64,000 bases of DNA, taken from assembly GCA_947044365.1 (NCBI GenBank), contig OX345636.1:8142001-8206000 (forward strand), read 5' to 3'. The stretch's first letter is position 1. Each line of letters opens with the position of its first letter. The position numbers were made by a program, and so were the translations under genes. A model generated the notes under the pieces. The model was not told the origin of the DNA, searched no databases, and worked only from the letters and a program-made list of their open reading frames with translations. This document shows positions 46,921-58,640 of the stretch, one piece after another. Source of the DNA: Petrosia ficiformis. Taxonomy: Eukaryota > Porifera > Demospongiae > Haplosclerida > Petrosiidae.

Positions 46921-48991
46921 ACTAACTAATAACATAACACTTTATATTACAAAAATACAAACTATGAATACTAAACTGATGTGTATACTGTATAATGTAA
47001 TGGGTAATTTTAAATACTTCAGTTGGTTACAGGAGTTTCAATGTAATTTTATTATCCTCAATGTTGAATTGTTATTACTGCTAGGTAATATCTACATGTA
47101 CTGGTTTCATTTCATCTTGATCTATATTGACCAGTACATATATATGTCATGATAAAGCATAGTAACAAAAATAATATTAATACAATATATATATATATTA
47201 TATATTATAGTATACATGTACGTACAACCTATGGTGTAATATTATCATTCCACGTGTGAAAACAGCAGATGTTACTTACTCATTTCAGAGTAATTAGTAT
47301 ATACATGAATTTGTATTTATAATAACAAATAACATGTTGTATTCCACAGAAGTTAGCAGAATAGTCCAGTTGCATGTAGGAACTATGGAATGCAATAATG
47401 AATAATTGCACATGATGTCACGATGTGATTACCAGTAGAAATGTATTGCTTACTATTAGCTGAAGTGTTCAAATTTAAAATTGTTGCTGCATGTATACTA
47501 TACGGTATACTCTACATTGTATATTAGTGAAAAGTGGGCTAAACTAGAATCTTGAATGAACATACCAATCTTTGTTTTGAGACAAAACGACGAGTGGTCC
47601 AAGAGATACAGCAAGTTTTGTTAACAATAACTGGTCATAAGTTTTACATACATGTATATATGTGGAAGTACTAGTACAAACAATCCCAATGTGTAATATT
47701 GTATTGAAACTGATGTAACCAGATGAGGGTTAAAATAATGTTAATTTATGACCTGACTAAATAGACTGTTTTAATATGACTACATTATAATCATAATTAT
47801 AAATCATAAACTAATCTTAAGTCCCAAACACTATAATATATTACCTTGAAATCATCCAGTTTCATTTAATGATTTTAGACTCCATTGCATGGCAAACAGA
47901 TTAGTCTATTCTTCATAGACTATTACACTTCAACAGAAAGGTTTCATTATATAAACTTCACTGTGAATAAAGTTTAATAAAGTTTATGTTTATAAAGTCA
48001 TTAAGATAGTACTTACACAAATCAGAGTGTGGGCAAGGAGTCTAAATGTGTTGAACTCCATGTTAAGTGTGGTCTAGCTACTGCTTGCAAAATAGACCAC
48101 ACTTACATGGGGCTTAACATGGATGTCAGGTTGGAATATATCCATTGTTTTATGAATACATGTACCTGTGAAACTAACTGTCTTGAGAAAACTTTTCAAA
48201 TATTGAAGCTGTTTTAGTGAGCCTTGTGAGTTTTACATGTATCTTGTCAAGACTCAATCCACATCTATGTGTAATAATAATAGTATATAACATTGTTGTA
48301 TTGATATTCTTCTAAATCAAGATCAATTATCTCTTCTCTAGATTCTAGATGAGATCAAAACATTTACATCACAAAGTAGATGATAATATTAACCTGATAT
48401 TTGGTTTCATCTCTTGAACAAGACTTCATATTAACTGAACTGTATCTATTGTGTACTCTTCAATCACATCTAATGATACAAACATTATGTAAACATTGTT
48501 ATGTAATAACACATAATAATAATGTAGTGATGGTATGTACATATAGTATGTACATGTACAGCCAGACCCTCACAGAAAGACAGATGGGCTGCTATTGCTC
48601 TTCGGGAATGCAGTAATTACAATTAGACGATTGGGCGTGGTCACACTAAATTAGTACGTGCAACTTGTCATTGTAATCTCACTTCAATGGTCTTTTGATA
48701 TAGCTATAAACTACAATGACATATCTGTCCTATGACTAGTGGAAAGTCAAATAATCAAGGTAGACATGAAACTATTTCCATCAATATTTGCTACTGCAAA
48801 AACATTATAATGTATTACCAGACAAAAAGGAGGTAGATCTATGATCTCCATTAGCAAATCTTTTAATTCCTTGTATTCCTGGTTTCTATCTACAACTATG
48901 GCAGAAGATATAACATATAACAAAACACTCTCATCATCACATGTACATAATGATATTAATAGATTTAGTCATCACTGTTTATATTATTGAC
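46921..48991. other. No gene seen
   Basis: AT-rich sequence with a short TA tract near 47185-47210; only short frames. Confidence 0.55.
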
Positions 48992-49050
48992 TAGTCTGGC
49001 GTGGCCACACCCTTCCTCCTCCAAGCGAAGGGTGTGGCTGCGCCAGACTA
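48992..49050. mobile_element. 59-bp hairpin-only insertion with 9-bp direct repeats
   Basis: Arm 48992-49015 (starts TAGTCTGGCGTGGCC) pairs with 49027-49050 over 24 bp with two G-T wobbles and an 11-nt loop. ATTATTGAC lies directly outside on both sides (48983-48991, 49051-49059). It is GC-rich in an AT-rich setting. It reads as a minimal foldback element with a target-site duplication. Confidence 0.75.
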
Positions 49051-49399
49051 ATTATTGACATGTAATAATTAACCACTGCAACTATAGCTACAGTGGAACA
49101 ACTTTATTATATCAATATTACCAGTCCATTACTATACAAGTGAATGGACATGCCACACCAAACTAATTATATCATAGATATTACTTTTACTACCTGATAT
49201 CTTCTGTTTCAATTGAAATATCCAGTTAATAGATTAGTTCATTCAGATTTCTTCTACTGTTCATGTCAGTCATTCTATCATGATATCTGATGACTTATAG
49301 TGGACACTACTGTTGTCTTTCTTGCAATCGTTCAAACACTTTTTTGTGTCTGCTCAAGATCTCTCGTTTGCTCTCAAATTAGTGTTTCTACTGATACTA

Positions 49400-49733
49400 G
49401 AGTAAGCCACCAATTGTTGGACATATCTATTTTCGGACAGTCATATCACGCAAACGCAAAAACATACAGCTGTCATTCTTGGACCACTGGAAGAGTTACT
49501 GTGCAGCTATGTGTGTACCAAAAATCACCTGCAAAAGGTGATGTATGCAAGCTGTGCAGAGGCAAATCCTGCACCGTCCGAATTAAGCAAACATCGGATA
49601 GATAAATCAAAAGACGGACTGTATGTTGTAAACGTTAAGACAAAGGCATATGAATCATCTATTCCCTGTATGAAGTAGAACAACTCATCTTCTAATAAAT
49701 CTCCAAGACTTGTCTTCTGCCACTCCTTTATTG
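49400..49733 (+). repeat. Left terminal inverted repeat of the outer element
   Basis: Pairs with 59745-60074; similarity is strongest over the outer 50 bp and around CCGTCCGAAT (near 49574) and AAGCAAAC.TCGGATA, and weakens inward. Frames over this stretch on both strands are shadows of the TIR. Confidence 0.85.
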
Positions 49734-50549
49734 TCGTCATCAATGACTATCATAAAATTGCTGTAATTTCGAAAGTGCGCATGCTCAATGATTGGCCACA
49801 TTATACTGCAGGACAGCAGGAGTTGTTCCAGGAAGTTCTTTTCAGCATTGAACCTCACTAACCTGCACTCTTGGATCTAAGTTTTTATCAACTTTGTCTT
49901 ATATTGTAAGACAAATAGAAGATATGTCAGTAAGTCACTAGTTGGGCAAAGTGTATGTGTTAAAGTACAGATACATGTATATGTGTTTGAAACACTGATG
50001 CACTAAACTCTACCAAAAGAAGGGAGTAGGGCTATTTTTATGGTAATGGCATTTTGACATTTCAGATTCCATTTGAAAAAATATTTGTAAACATACAATA
50101 ACCCCAGAATTGGACCCAAATACAAACATTTACGTATTAAATTATAATTTTTGTTTGGGAATGTTATGGTCTATTTGCCTGGTTATGTATCTGTGCATGT
50201 ATACGACGTGTCCCTCAATTCTAGGGTGTAGACATTTCGTAGGTTCACAAATCATTACTATAGCCTGGCCCAATGGCATTGTGGGTTCACTTCTGGATAC
50301 ATTTTATTATATTTATAATTTAGCAAATGTGTACAAGTATCACTAGCTAAAAAGCCAAAGCAATACTAATGTAAAAGTAGGCAGCAGTGTGGTTATTAAT
50401 TACCTTTTGGCTGTATGTGGTTTAACTACTTGATGGTTATTTCGACACTCCAGTTGGTATAATAATATATGATGACTGACTGGAGATGATCTATTTTATA
50501 TTATATATTGAAATAATTGTATAATTATTATATCTTTTACTTCATTTAG

Positions 50550-52362
50550 ATCACTGATTATCCCATCTTGAGTGAAAGGATTATAGTATCACAATTATGT
50601 GATCGATTGGATGACTTTTCCATCACAAATTCTCACAGACCCAAATGCTATCACACTTATGAAGATATAAACATGGTGAAAGCTATGACTGCAGTGGAAA
50701 ATGGAATGTCACTGCGACGGGCTGCCGAAATGTTTGGTGTACCAAAATCAAGTCTTCATGACCGGACATCTGGGAAAATCCAACATGGAGCCAGACCTGG
50801 ACCACCTTCATATTTAACATTGGAACAAGAAGGGGAGCTGGTGAACTTTTTGATTCGTTGTGCCGGTATTGGATACCCACATACAGTTGCACAAGTAATT
50901 GCATTAATACAGCTAATTGTTGATCAGAAGGGTATAAAACGCTCTGTAACTCATGGCTGGTGGCAGAGATTTTGTGAACGCCACAAGGAAATATCACTAC
51001 GTACTGCAGTACCACTAGCAATTGCTAGAGCAAAGGCAACAAATCATGAAACAATTGGGAGATATTTTGATATGTTGGAAGATACTTTAAAGGAAAATGG
51101 TATTTTTAATAATCCTATGCGTATCTACAATTGTGATGAAACTGGGATGCCATTGAACCCAAAGGGTGTCAAAGTGGTTGCGAAAACAGGCTGTAAGAAT
51201 GTAAGCTCTATCTCTGGTGACACCAAGACACAGATTACTGTGCTAGCTTGTACATGTGCTACTGGTATTGCTTTACCACCACTAGTCATCTTTGATAGGA
51301 AAACCTTAAACCCCGAGATGACAGTTGGAGAAATACCTGGAACCCTTTACGGACTGTCAAAAACAGGCTGGATTAACAGAGAGTTATTTTTCCAGTGGTT
51401 TTATCGTCATTTCCTTGTGTACTGTCCTCCAATAAGACCTTTACTTTTACTAATGGATAGGCATTCTAGTCATTACTGTCCAGATGTTATTACAGCAGCA
51501 GCTCAAGAAAAGGTAATTCTTTTCACATTACCTCCTCACACAACACATCTTGCTCAACCATTGGATGTAGGCTGTTTCAGTCCATTAAAGTCCTGTTGGA
51601 AGCAGGTTTGCCACAATTTTTATAAACGTAATCCAGGAAGAGTAGTTTCACGATACGATTTTTCACATCTATTTAGTGAAGCTTGGATGTTAGCAATGTC
51701 TCAAAAAAATATTAGAGCTGGATTTAGTGCAACAGGTGTATATCCTTTCAACCCCAGAAAGGTCCAAGATCAAATATGCAAAGAAAACCCTTCTGCATTT
51801 CACCCCGAATCACTGCCACACCGTACAGGACTGGCATACATTCCTTTGTACAGTCCAGTATGTGATAAACGTTCAAAATATTCACCATATTACGAGCAAT
51901 CTACTACCACATTATCAGATGTAAATGCCTCATTTAAATCATTCTATGATTATAATAATGAACTGGAACCCTCCACAGCAATATCTCCATCCAATAGGTC
52001 ATTATCATTAGGAGATATCAATCATTTCAATGAAGATTCTTTGACTATCATGCCACTTAGAAAAGCCTCTTCAATCAGCCAGTTTTTGAGCACTCCAAAG
52101 CCTCTACCAATGAAGTGCCAGAAGACTGCAGGAAAGGTACTCACTAGCATTGAAAATATTGAAGCTATTAAAGAAAAAGAAAGAATAAAGCAAGAGAAAA
52201 TAGACGAGAAAGAAAAACGAAAAGTAGCTAGAGCGAAGGCTAAGGAAGCCAAAGCATCAGCTAAACAGCAAAGAACCTGTAGAGGTGTGTCAGTGTGTGG
52301 TCCTGAAACTAGTGACAGTGGTCTAGAAAATGAAGACAATGAAGTGAAAAACAAAACAGGAA
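50550..52362 (+). CDS. pogo/jerky-type transposase (psq HTH plus DDD), open
   Basis: The exon starts after TTTAG at 50549 and stays open to a phase-1 donor GTAAGT at 52363. Counting from the TTG codon at 50568, residues about 31-70 form a psq-type helix-turn-helix (NMVKAMTAVENGMSLRRAA), followed by a Tc5-like DNA-binding region with WWQRFCERH. The DDE_1 core has Asp190 (YNCDETGMP), Asp297 (LLLMDRHSSH) and Asp333 (AQPLDVGCF), a D-D-35-D spacing. The tail is a lysine/glutamate-rich helix. The first in-frame ATG (50673) falls inside the HTH, so an upstream exon probably supplies the start. The enzyme would cut at TIR ends and insert at TA. No stops or frameshifts: recently active. Confidence 0.9.
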
Positions 52363-52419
52363 GTAAGTTATTTTGTTATTTCTGGATATATATGTACATG
52401 AATGTTTGGCATACTATAG

Positions 52420-53010
52420 GTAAGAAGCAGGTAACGCGTAAAACTAGAGGTGTGTGTGATGAAGACAGTTTAGTGGAAACAAAAACAGGAAGTAAGTTAT
52501 TTTGTTATTTCTGGATATAATATGTACATGAATGTTTGGTATACTATAGGTAAGAAGCAGGTAACTCGTAAAACTAGAGGTGTGTGTGATGAAGACAGTT
52601 TAGTGGAAATGAAAACAGGAAGTAAGTTATTTTGTTATTTCTGGATATAATATGTACATGAATGTTTGGCATACTATAGGTAAGAAGCAGGTAACTCGTA
52701 AAACTAGAGGTGTGTGTGATGAAGACAGTTTAGTGGAAATGAAAACAGGAAGTAAGTTATTTTGTTATTTCTGGATATAATATGTACATGAATGTTTGGC
52801 ATACTATAGGTAAGAAGCAGATAACTCGTAAAACTGGAGGTGTGTGTGATGAAGACAGTTTAGTGGAAATGAAAACAAGAAGTAAGTTATTTTGTTATTT
52901 CTGGATATATATGTACATGAATGTTTGGCATACTATAGGTAAGAAGCAGATAACTCGTAAAACTGGAGGTGTGTGTGATGAAGACAGTTTAGTGGAAATG
53001 AAAACAGGAA
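52420..53010 (+). CDS. Outer micro-exon array, five 72-nt phase 1-1 exons
   Basis: Exons lie at 52420-52491, 52550-52621, 52680-52751, 52810-52881 and 52939-53010, in a 130-bp (last spacing 129-bp) tandem unit with 58-nt introns (acceptor ACTATAG, donor GTAAGT). Each adds 24 residues of the form KKQVTRKTRGVCDEDSLVE, and the joined codon gives KTGSKKQ. The transposase exon ends in phase 1 and each array exon begins and ends in phase 1, so any number can be included without a frameshift. The array resumes at 58264 beyond the nested element. Confidence 0.8.
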
Positions 53011-53592
53011 GTAAGTTATTTTGTTATTTCTGGATATAGAGTAACGGACCATATATCAGACGACTCAATTTTCGGACATCTATATTGAACAAACGACATG
53101 TGCTCTGGAGCTAGTTCTTCACCAGCTGGTAGTCCTATATCTACACTATTTGCGTACCAAAAAGTAGCTTGCAATCTTTGACCAAATAAAAGTTATAGCT
53201 CGATAAAAGACATTGTCCGAATACTGCGGTTTTCATACAGTTGAACCAGTTTTCGGACTAGGTCTGGAAAAAGCTGAGAATGAAGCGAAAATGAACAAAA
53301 CTTATGATTTTAGTATACCTATGTTCTCTCTTTCAAACCTCCAATTCTAAGCTCTGGGTCGCTTGTATGATGCAAATAGCGAGCAGTGACGGATTTGCAT
53401 CACATGATCAATAATCGGATGCACGTGATCAAACGAAGGCACATGCTTGGTTCAGTAAGAGCTGAAAGGTATGTTTTTGTTGGTATGCACATCTAATTTG
53501 AGTTCTTTTAACATATATAAACCATTATATAAGCCTAATATGTGTTATGCAACAGCTAGCATAGTATCGGTGGTATGAAATCGTTTTATGAC

Positions 53593-53595
<3 letters not shown>

Positions 53596-53637
<42 letters not shown>

Positions 53638-53694
53638 TATATATATATGTATATATATATAATATATATATGATATATATATAATATATATATA

Positions 53695-53737
<43 letters not shown>

Positions 53738-53742
53738 TATAG
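53596..53742. repeat. (TA)n microsatellite inside the nested element
   Basis: Imperfect TA array just upstream of the inner micro-exon array. Confidence 0.85.
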
Positions 53743-53792
53743 AAGCAAGAAAGGTGTTTACATAATCTTTTATTGTGTTTTACTAAATACAG

Positions 53793-55127
53793 TGTTAGTT
53801 GAATCTGAAGGCGAGTTGGAGGTGTGTCTTCCTCCAAGACAAACCACTAGAAACAAGAAGAAAGGTGTATACATAATTATAAAATAATAATGACTTTTAT
53901 TGTATTTTACTAAATGCAGTGTTAGTTGAATCTGAAGGCGAGTTGGAGGTGTGTCTTCCTCCAAGACAAACCACTAGAAACAAGAAGAAAGGTGTATACA
54001 TAATTATAAAATAATAATGACTTTTATTGTATTTTACTAAATGCAGTGTTAGTTGAATCTGAAGGCGAGTTGGAGGTGTGTCTTCCTCCAAGACAAACCA
54101 CTAGAAACAAGAAGAAAGGTGTATACATAATTATAAAATAATAATGACTTTTATTGTATTTTACTAAATGCAGTGTTAGTTGAATCTGAAGGCGAGTTGG
54201 AGGTGTGTCTTCCTCCAAGACAAACCACTAGAAACAAGAAGAAAGGTGAATACATATAATTATAAATAATAATGACTTTTATTGTGTTTCACTAAATGCA
54301 GTGTTAGTTGAATCTGAAGGCGAGTTGGAGGTGTGTCTTCCTCCAAGACAAACTGCTAGAAACAAGAAGAAAGGTGTATACATAATTATAAAATGATAAT
54401 GTCTTTTATTGTAAATGCAGTGTTAGTTGAATCTGAAGGCGAGTTGGAGGTGTGTCTTCCTCCAAGACAAACCGCTAGAAACAAGAAAGGTGTATACATA
54501 ATTATAAAGTAATAATGACTTTTATTGTGTTTTACTAAATGCAGTGTTAGTTGAATCTAAAGGCGAGTTGGAGGTGTGTCTTCCTCCAAGACAAACCGTT
54601 AGAAGCAAGAAAGGTGTATACATGCATGTAATTATAAAGTAATAACGACTTTTATTGTGTTTTACTAAATGCAGTGTTAGTTGAATCTGAAGGCGAGTTG
54701 GAGGTGTGTCTTCCTCCAAGACGAACCGCTAGAAGCAAGAATGGTGTGTACATAATTATAAAATAATAATGACTTTTATTGTACGTGATTTACTAAATGC
54801 AGTGTTAGTTGAATCTGAAGGCGAGTTGGAGGTGTGTCTTCCTCCAAGACAAACCACTAGAAACAAGAAGAAAGGTGTATACATAATTATAAATAATAAT
54901 GACTTTTATTGTGTTTTACTAAATGTAGTGCTAGTTGAATCTGAAGGCGAGTTGGAGGTGTGTCTTCCTGCAAGACAAACCACTAGAAACAAGAAGAAAG
55001 GTGTATACGTAATTATAAAATAATGATGACTTTTATTGTGTTTTACTAAATGTAGTGTTAGTTGAATCTGAAGGGGAGTTGGAGGTGTGTCTTCCTCTGA
55101 GACACACTGCTAAAAGCAGGAAGAAAG
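53793..55127 (+). CDS. Inner micro-exon array, 11 phase 1-1 exons
   Basis: Exons of 72 nt (three of 69) start at 53793, 53920, 54047, 54174, 54302, 54421, 54545, 54675, 54803, 54929 and 55056, in a unit of about 127 bp with introns of roughly 51-62 nt (acceptor GCAG or GTAG, donor GTGTAT in most). Each encodes VLVESEGELEVCLPPRQTT followed by a basic RNKKK tail. A twelfth, decayed copy follows near 55180. All exons are multiples of three in phase 1. The reverse frame is also open, a shadow of the repeat. No start codon exon is seen between the TIR and the array. Confidence 0.8.
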
Positions 55128-55281
55128 GTTGGTGCATTGTACATACTGAAAAATAGAATGAGTTTTATTGTGTTTTACATTGTTAGTTGAAACAGTACAA
55201 TTTGAAGGTGAGTTAAACATAATTACTTTTTTTTTTATCATTAAAATTGAAGATTCATTAATTCACTAATGTTTCGTTTAG

Positions 55282-57690
55282 ATCCTTATCATTGTGATGA
55301 ATTGTGGATAAAGAATCTGAATTTGTTTAAATCTGATAAAAAGTGTCTTGAAAGTGATGCTGATGTTTCAGACAAAGTGATAAATGCTGCTCAGGCACTT
55401 TTACATCTTCAGTTTCCACATGTGTCTGGGTTTCAAAACACACTGCTGGGTGAAAAACTTAAATTTTCATCGATATCTAATTTCCCTATTCTTCAAATAA
55501 TTCACACAGGTATGATTAATGCTATATTTTACATCATAGGAATTTTTGTGCAAGAGGGAGAAAGTGTGGCTAATTAATTAAATCATACCATATATCTTTA
55601 TGTAGCCATCACTGTATCATATACATTGTTTTCAGTTGAACAGTATGTGTACACATACTTACACATAATTACTCTTTCGCCAGTTGCGGCTCATTGATAT
55701 CCAAGTGATACCAACAACTTCGAAAAAATCTAGATAACACTGTTTTACAAGTAAATTAATAATGACTCAATTTGACTAGTTGGCCTACCATACTCACAAG
55801 AAAACCTTTGCTGAAAATGGCACATGGGTATATGAAATGAGTAGTATAATATGTGTACTGTAATTTCTAATTTAACAAAAACATTTTATTAATTTAGAGA
55901 GTAGTCAATTATGCTAACATTAATTTTGGTTATTAAAATTAATAGTTAATCAATTAAGTGCACAGTTTGATTTTGTAACTCCGTTATAATCAGAGAGTAC
56001 GGTAGTACTCTCTATGTAGGGATGGCACGGAAAAAAAATGGCCGCCCATGCATTTCAATTGCAAGTGATGAGCTGAAATCTGTGGTAATATATACACATA
56101 AGTTTCTATACACACATGCCTGTTTATATCTAGTGTTTTTATGACTACCAATACCTTCTAGATGGCCGAAGATTATTGTTAAGGTAGAGAACCAGCGAGT
56201 GGCAAAACTGGCAAAATCTTCATCATATTATTTTCCAGACAAATCATTTTTTTGTTTGTTGACCTATCACGATGATTCTAGCACCATTCCCGTCGCATTT
56301 ATAGTAAAATTCTGGTCGTAAAGTATCGAGATGATATCTTCAGATACTATGAAAGAAGACAGTCTCAACGACTACAAAGATTTGATCTGGAATTGGACGC
56401 CATTTTCCTAAGTGGAATTTAATTACGCATGCGCATTTGTATACTCTTTTAAAACATGGAAGCTGAAAAGGTGGAAGTGTTTGGCATTGTAATAACATTT
56501 GTGAGTTTGTGAGCAAATACTAATAATGAATATAATAATTATTAATATTAAAGCAATTGTATAATAATATTGTATACTATGATAAGCATTGGAATACTGA
56601 ATGGTTGACACAGTGACTGACACTACTTCTTGTAGGACTGCAGACAGTGATGTAAGTGAATAGAGAATATACATCATCTGTAAGTGAAAGAGAATGATAA
56701 TCAATACATAAACAAAAGACTGACCTTCATTGATGAACAAATTTTAATGCATTTTTGATTGCATGATTTCATAATGATATATAGTATTTCTGCAATCTAC
56801 AAAAAAACATTCACATCGTTTAGAAAAAAATCAATGAAAACAAGAATAATAAAAAACATTTTCAATAAAAATGAAAGAAGATGTAGGGATGTCAAAACCC
56901 AAAAAGCAAGCAAACAAGGTTGGGAAGCTAACTTAGAACCCAAAATTAAACAAACCACTTCCATATAACCCTACATAATTACAGCTCTTTGTACAGAGGT
57001 GTAAGCACTTATGTAGGGTTATATGGAAGTGGTTTGTTTAATTTTGGGTCCTAAGTTAGCTTCCCAACCTTGTTTGCTTGCTTTTTGGGTTTTGACATCC
57101 CTACATCTTCTTTCATTTTTATTGAAAATGTTTTTTATTATTCTTGTTATAATTATGTTGCAGGATCTAATCATTGGATTTGTACAAGTAGCCAAAAATC
57201 TGGAGTTGTCCAAGTAGTAGACAGTTTACAGCTGTACCTACCACTAAACCAGTTTACCATCCTTCAAATTGCTCAAATTTATTCTATTCCTTCTGATTCT
57301 GATATTTTGGAAATTCAGACACTATCAGTTCAACAGCAAGAAGGAAATAAAGATTGTGGTCTATTTTCAATTGCCACAGCTTTCGAAATTTGTAATGGTA
57401 GCAATCCTGAGCAGGCACACTTTGATCAATGGAAGATGCGAGCTCACCTTATTGAATGTTTTAATGAAGGAAAACTTACTTCTTTTCCAAGAATATCAGC
57501 AGAACCTTTACCTCGACCGATGAGAAAGCTTCGCAGAATAAAAATCTTCTGCTGCTGTAGGATGCCAGAAAATTATGATGAATTAATGATATTATGTGAT
57601 TTGTGTAAGAAGTGGTTTCACTGTTGTTGTGTCAACATTAATGCAGACCAGATTCCTGATGTCTGGAGGTGTGACAGCTGTGATTCATGA
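55282..57690 (+). CDS. Inner Ulp1/SENP-type cysteine protease with PHD finger
   Basis: Exon 55282-55509 (phase 1-1) and exon 57164-57690 (TGA) join across a 1.65 kb intron. The N-terminal part has DPYHCDELW, VSDKVINAAQALL and LQIIHTG. After the junction come SNHWICTS (catalytic His), VVDSLQ (Asp) and EGNKDCGLFSIATA (Cys). The C-terminus is a PHD finger with CCCRMPE, CDLCKKWFHCCC and WRCDSC, all zinc ligands present. Ulp1-type enzymes cleave ubiquitin-like proteins or polyproteins; PHD fingers read histone tails. The exons immediately upstream are the micro-exons, in the same phase, so the mature protein probably has a repetitive N-terminal tail. A 138-bp inverted repeat fills the end of the intron. 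Confidence 0.85.
56840..57147. repeat. 138-bp near-perfect inverted repeat, 32-nt spacer
   Basis: Arms 56840-56977 and 57010-57147 are reverse complements with about one mismatch. The right arm ends 16 nt before the second protease exon, so the left arm is an inverted duplicate of the intron end. Frames mirrored in both arms are artefacts. Confidence 0.92.
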
Positions 57691-58263
57691 TTAAAAATAA
57701 TATTTGAGTTGACAATTTTTTTCAGTTATATAATTATATATACTTTGATTTATTAAACTGGCATTGTGGTTCCTGAACACTCACCTATATATAACTGCAC
57801 TATAGTAATATCTGAGCTCTTGGCATTCGACTTGTCCCTTTGACGCGCATCCGATTATTGATCACGTAATGCATGATCAACAACTGCTCGCTATTTGCAT
57901 CATATAAGAGACCCAGAGCTTACACTTGGAGGTTTGAAAGAGAGAACATAGGTATACTGAAATCGTAAGTTTTGTTCATTTTCGCTTCATTCTCAGCTTT
58001 TTCCAGACCTAGTCCGAAAACTGGTTCAACTGTATGAAAACCGCAGTATTCGGACAATGTCTTTTATCGAGCTATAACTAAAATTTATTTCAAAGATTGC
58101 AAGCTACTTTTTGGTACGCAAATAGCGTAGATATAGGACTACCAGCTGGTGAAGAACTAGCTCCAGAGCACTTGTCGTTTGTTCGATATAGATGTCCGAA
58201 AATTGAGTCGTCTGATATATGGTCCGTTACTCTATATGTACATGAATGTTTGGCATAATATAG

Positions 58264-58609
58264 GTAAGAAGCAGATAACTCGTAAAACTAGAGGTGTGTG
58301 TGATGAAGACAGTTTAGTGGAAATGAAAACAGGAAGTAAGTTATTTTGTTATTTCTGGATATAATATGTACATGAATGTTTGGCATACTATAGGTAAGAA
58401 GCAGGTAACTCGTAAAACTGGAGGTGTGTGTGAAGACAGTTTAGTGGAAATGAAAACAGGAAGTAAGTTATTTTGTTATTTCTGGATATATATGTACATG
58501 AATGTTTGGCATACTATAGGTAAGAAGCAGATAACTCGTAAAACTAGTGTCTCTGATGAGGGCAGTTTAGTCAAACGTCTCTCTGAGAAAGACAAGAGAG
58601 TAGCAAGAA
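58264..58609 (+). CDS. Outer micro-exon array, continuation (three exons)
   Basis: Exons lie at 58264-58335 (72 nt), 58394-58462 (69 nt, one codon lost near GVCEDS) and 58520-58609 (90 nt, diverged: SVSDEGSLVKRLSEKDKR then VARS). All stay in phase 1 with the same ATAG acceptors and GTAAGT donors as 52420-53010. The last exon resembles the KEKRKVARAK tail of the transposase exon, which hints that the repeat arose from the transposase C-terminus. Confidence 0.75.
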
Positions 58610-58640
58610 GTAAGTAGTCATGAATGGCAAGTATGTATAG

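Larger units (their letters stand above)
53039..58232 (+). mobile_element. 5.2-kb nested element with long TIRs and its own Ulp1-PHD gene
   Basis: The ends start GAGTAACGGACCATATATC and are flanked by TA (53037-53038, 58233-58234). Inverted repeats of about 390 bp (53039-53426, 57843-58232) are nearly identical at the ends. Removing the element restores the GGATATATATGTAC sequence seen in intact outer array units, so it inserted into an intron of the outer array. The GAGTAA start and TTTTCGGACAT motif are shared with the outer TIR, so the two families are related. It holds a micro-exon array and protease gene but no visible transposase, so it probably depends on a relative's enzyme. Confidence 0.9.

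Noticed and set aside
49300..49743. ORFs of 101 and 72 codons at the left end of the transposon
   Set aside because: They lie within the terminal inverted repeat and have no counterpart protein; the matching right TIR does not conserve them as genes.
50110..50346. Upstream ORF as the first transposase exon
   Set aside because: Composition looks random and no donor in the right phase to join 50550 was convincing; the true start exon remains unidentified.
52782..53039. ORFs reading SKLFCYFWIYMYMNVWHTI as protein
   Set aside because: That segment is the 58-nt intron between micro-exons, bounded by GTAAGT and ACTATAG.
53770..54719. Repeated minus-strand ORFs MEEDTPPTRLQIQ
   Set aside because: They are antisense shadows of the inner micro-exon array; only the plus strand has consistent acceptor and donor sites.
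56759..57217. Mirror-image ORFs on both strands
   Set aside because: They are products of the 138-bp inverted repeat.
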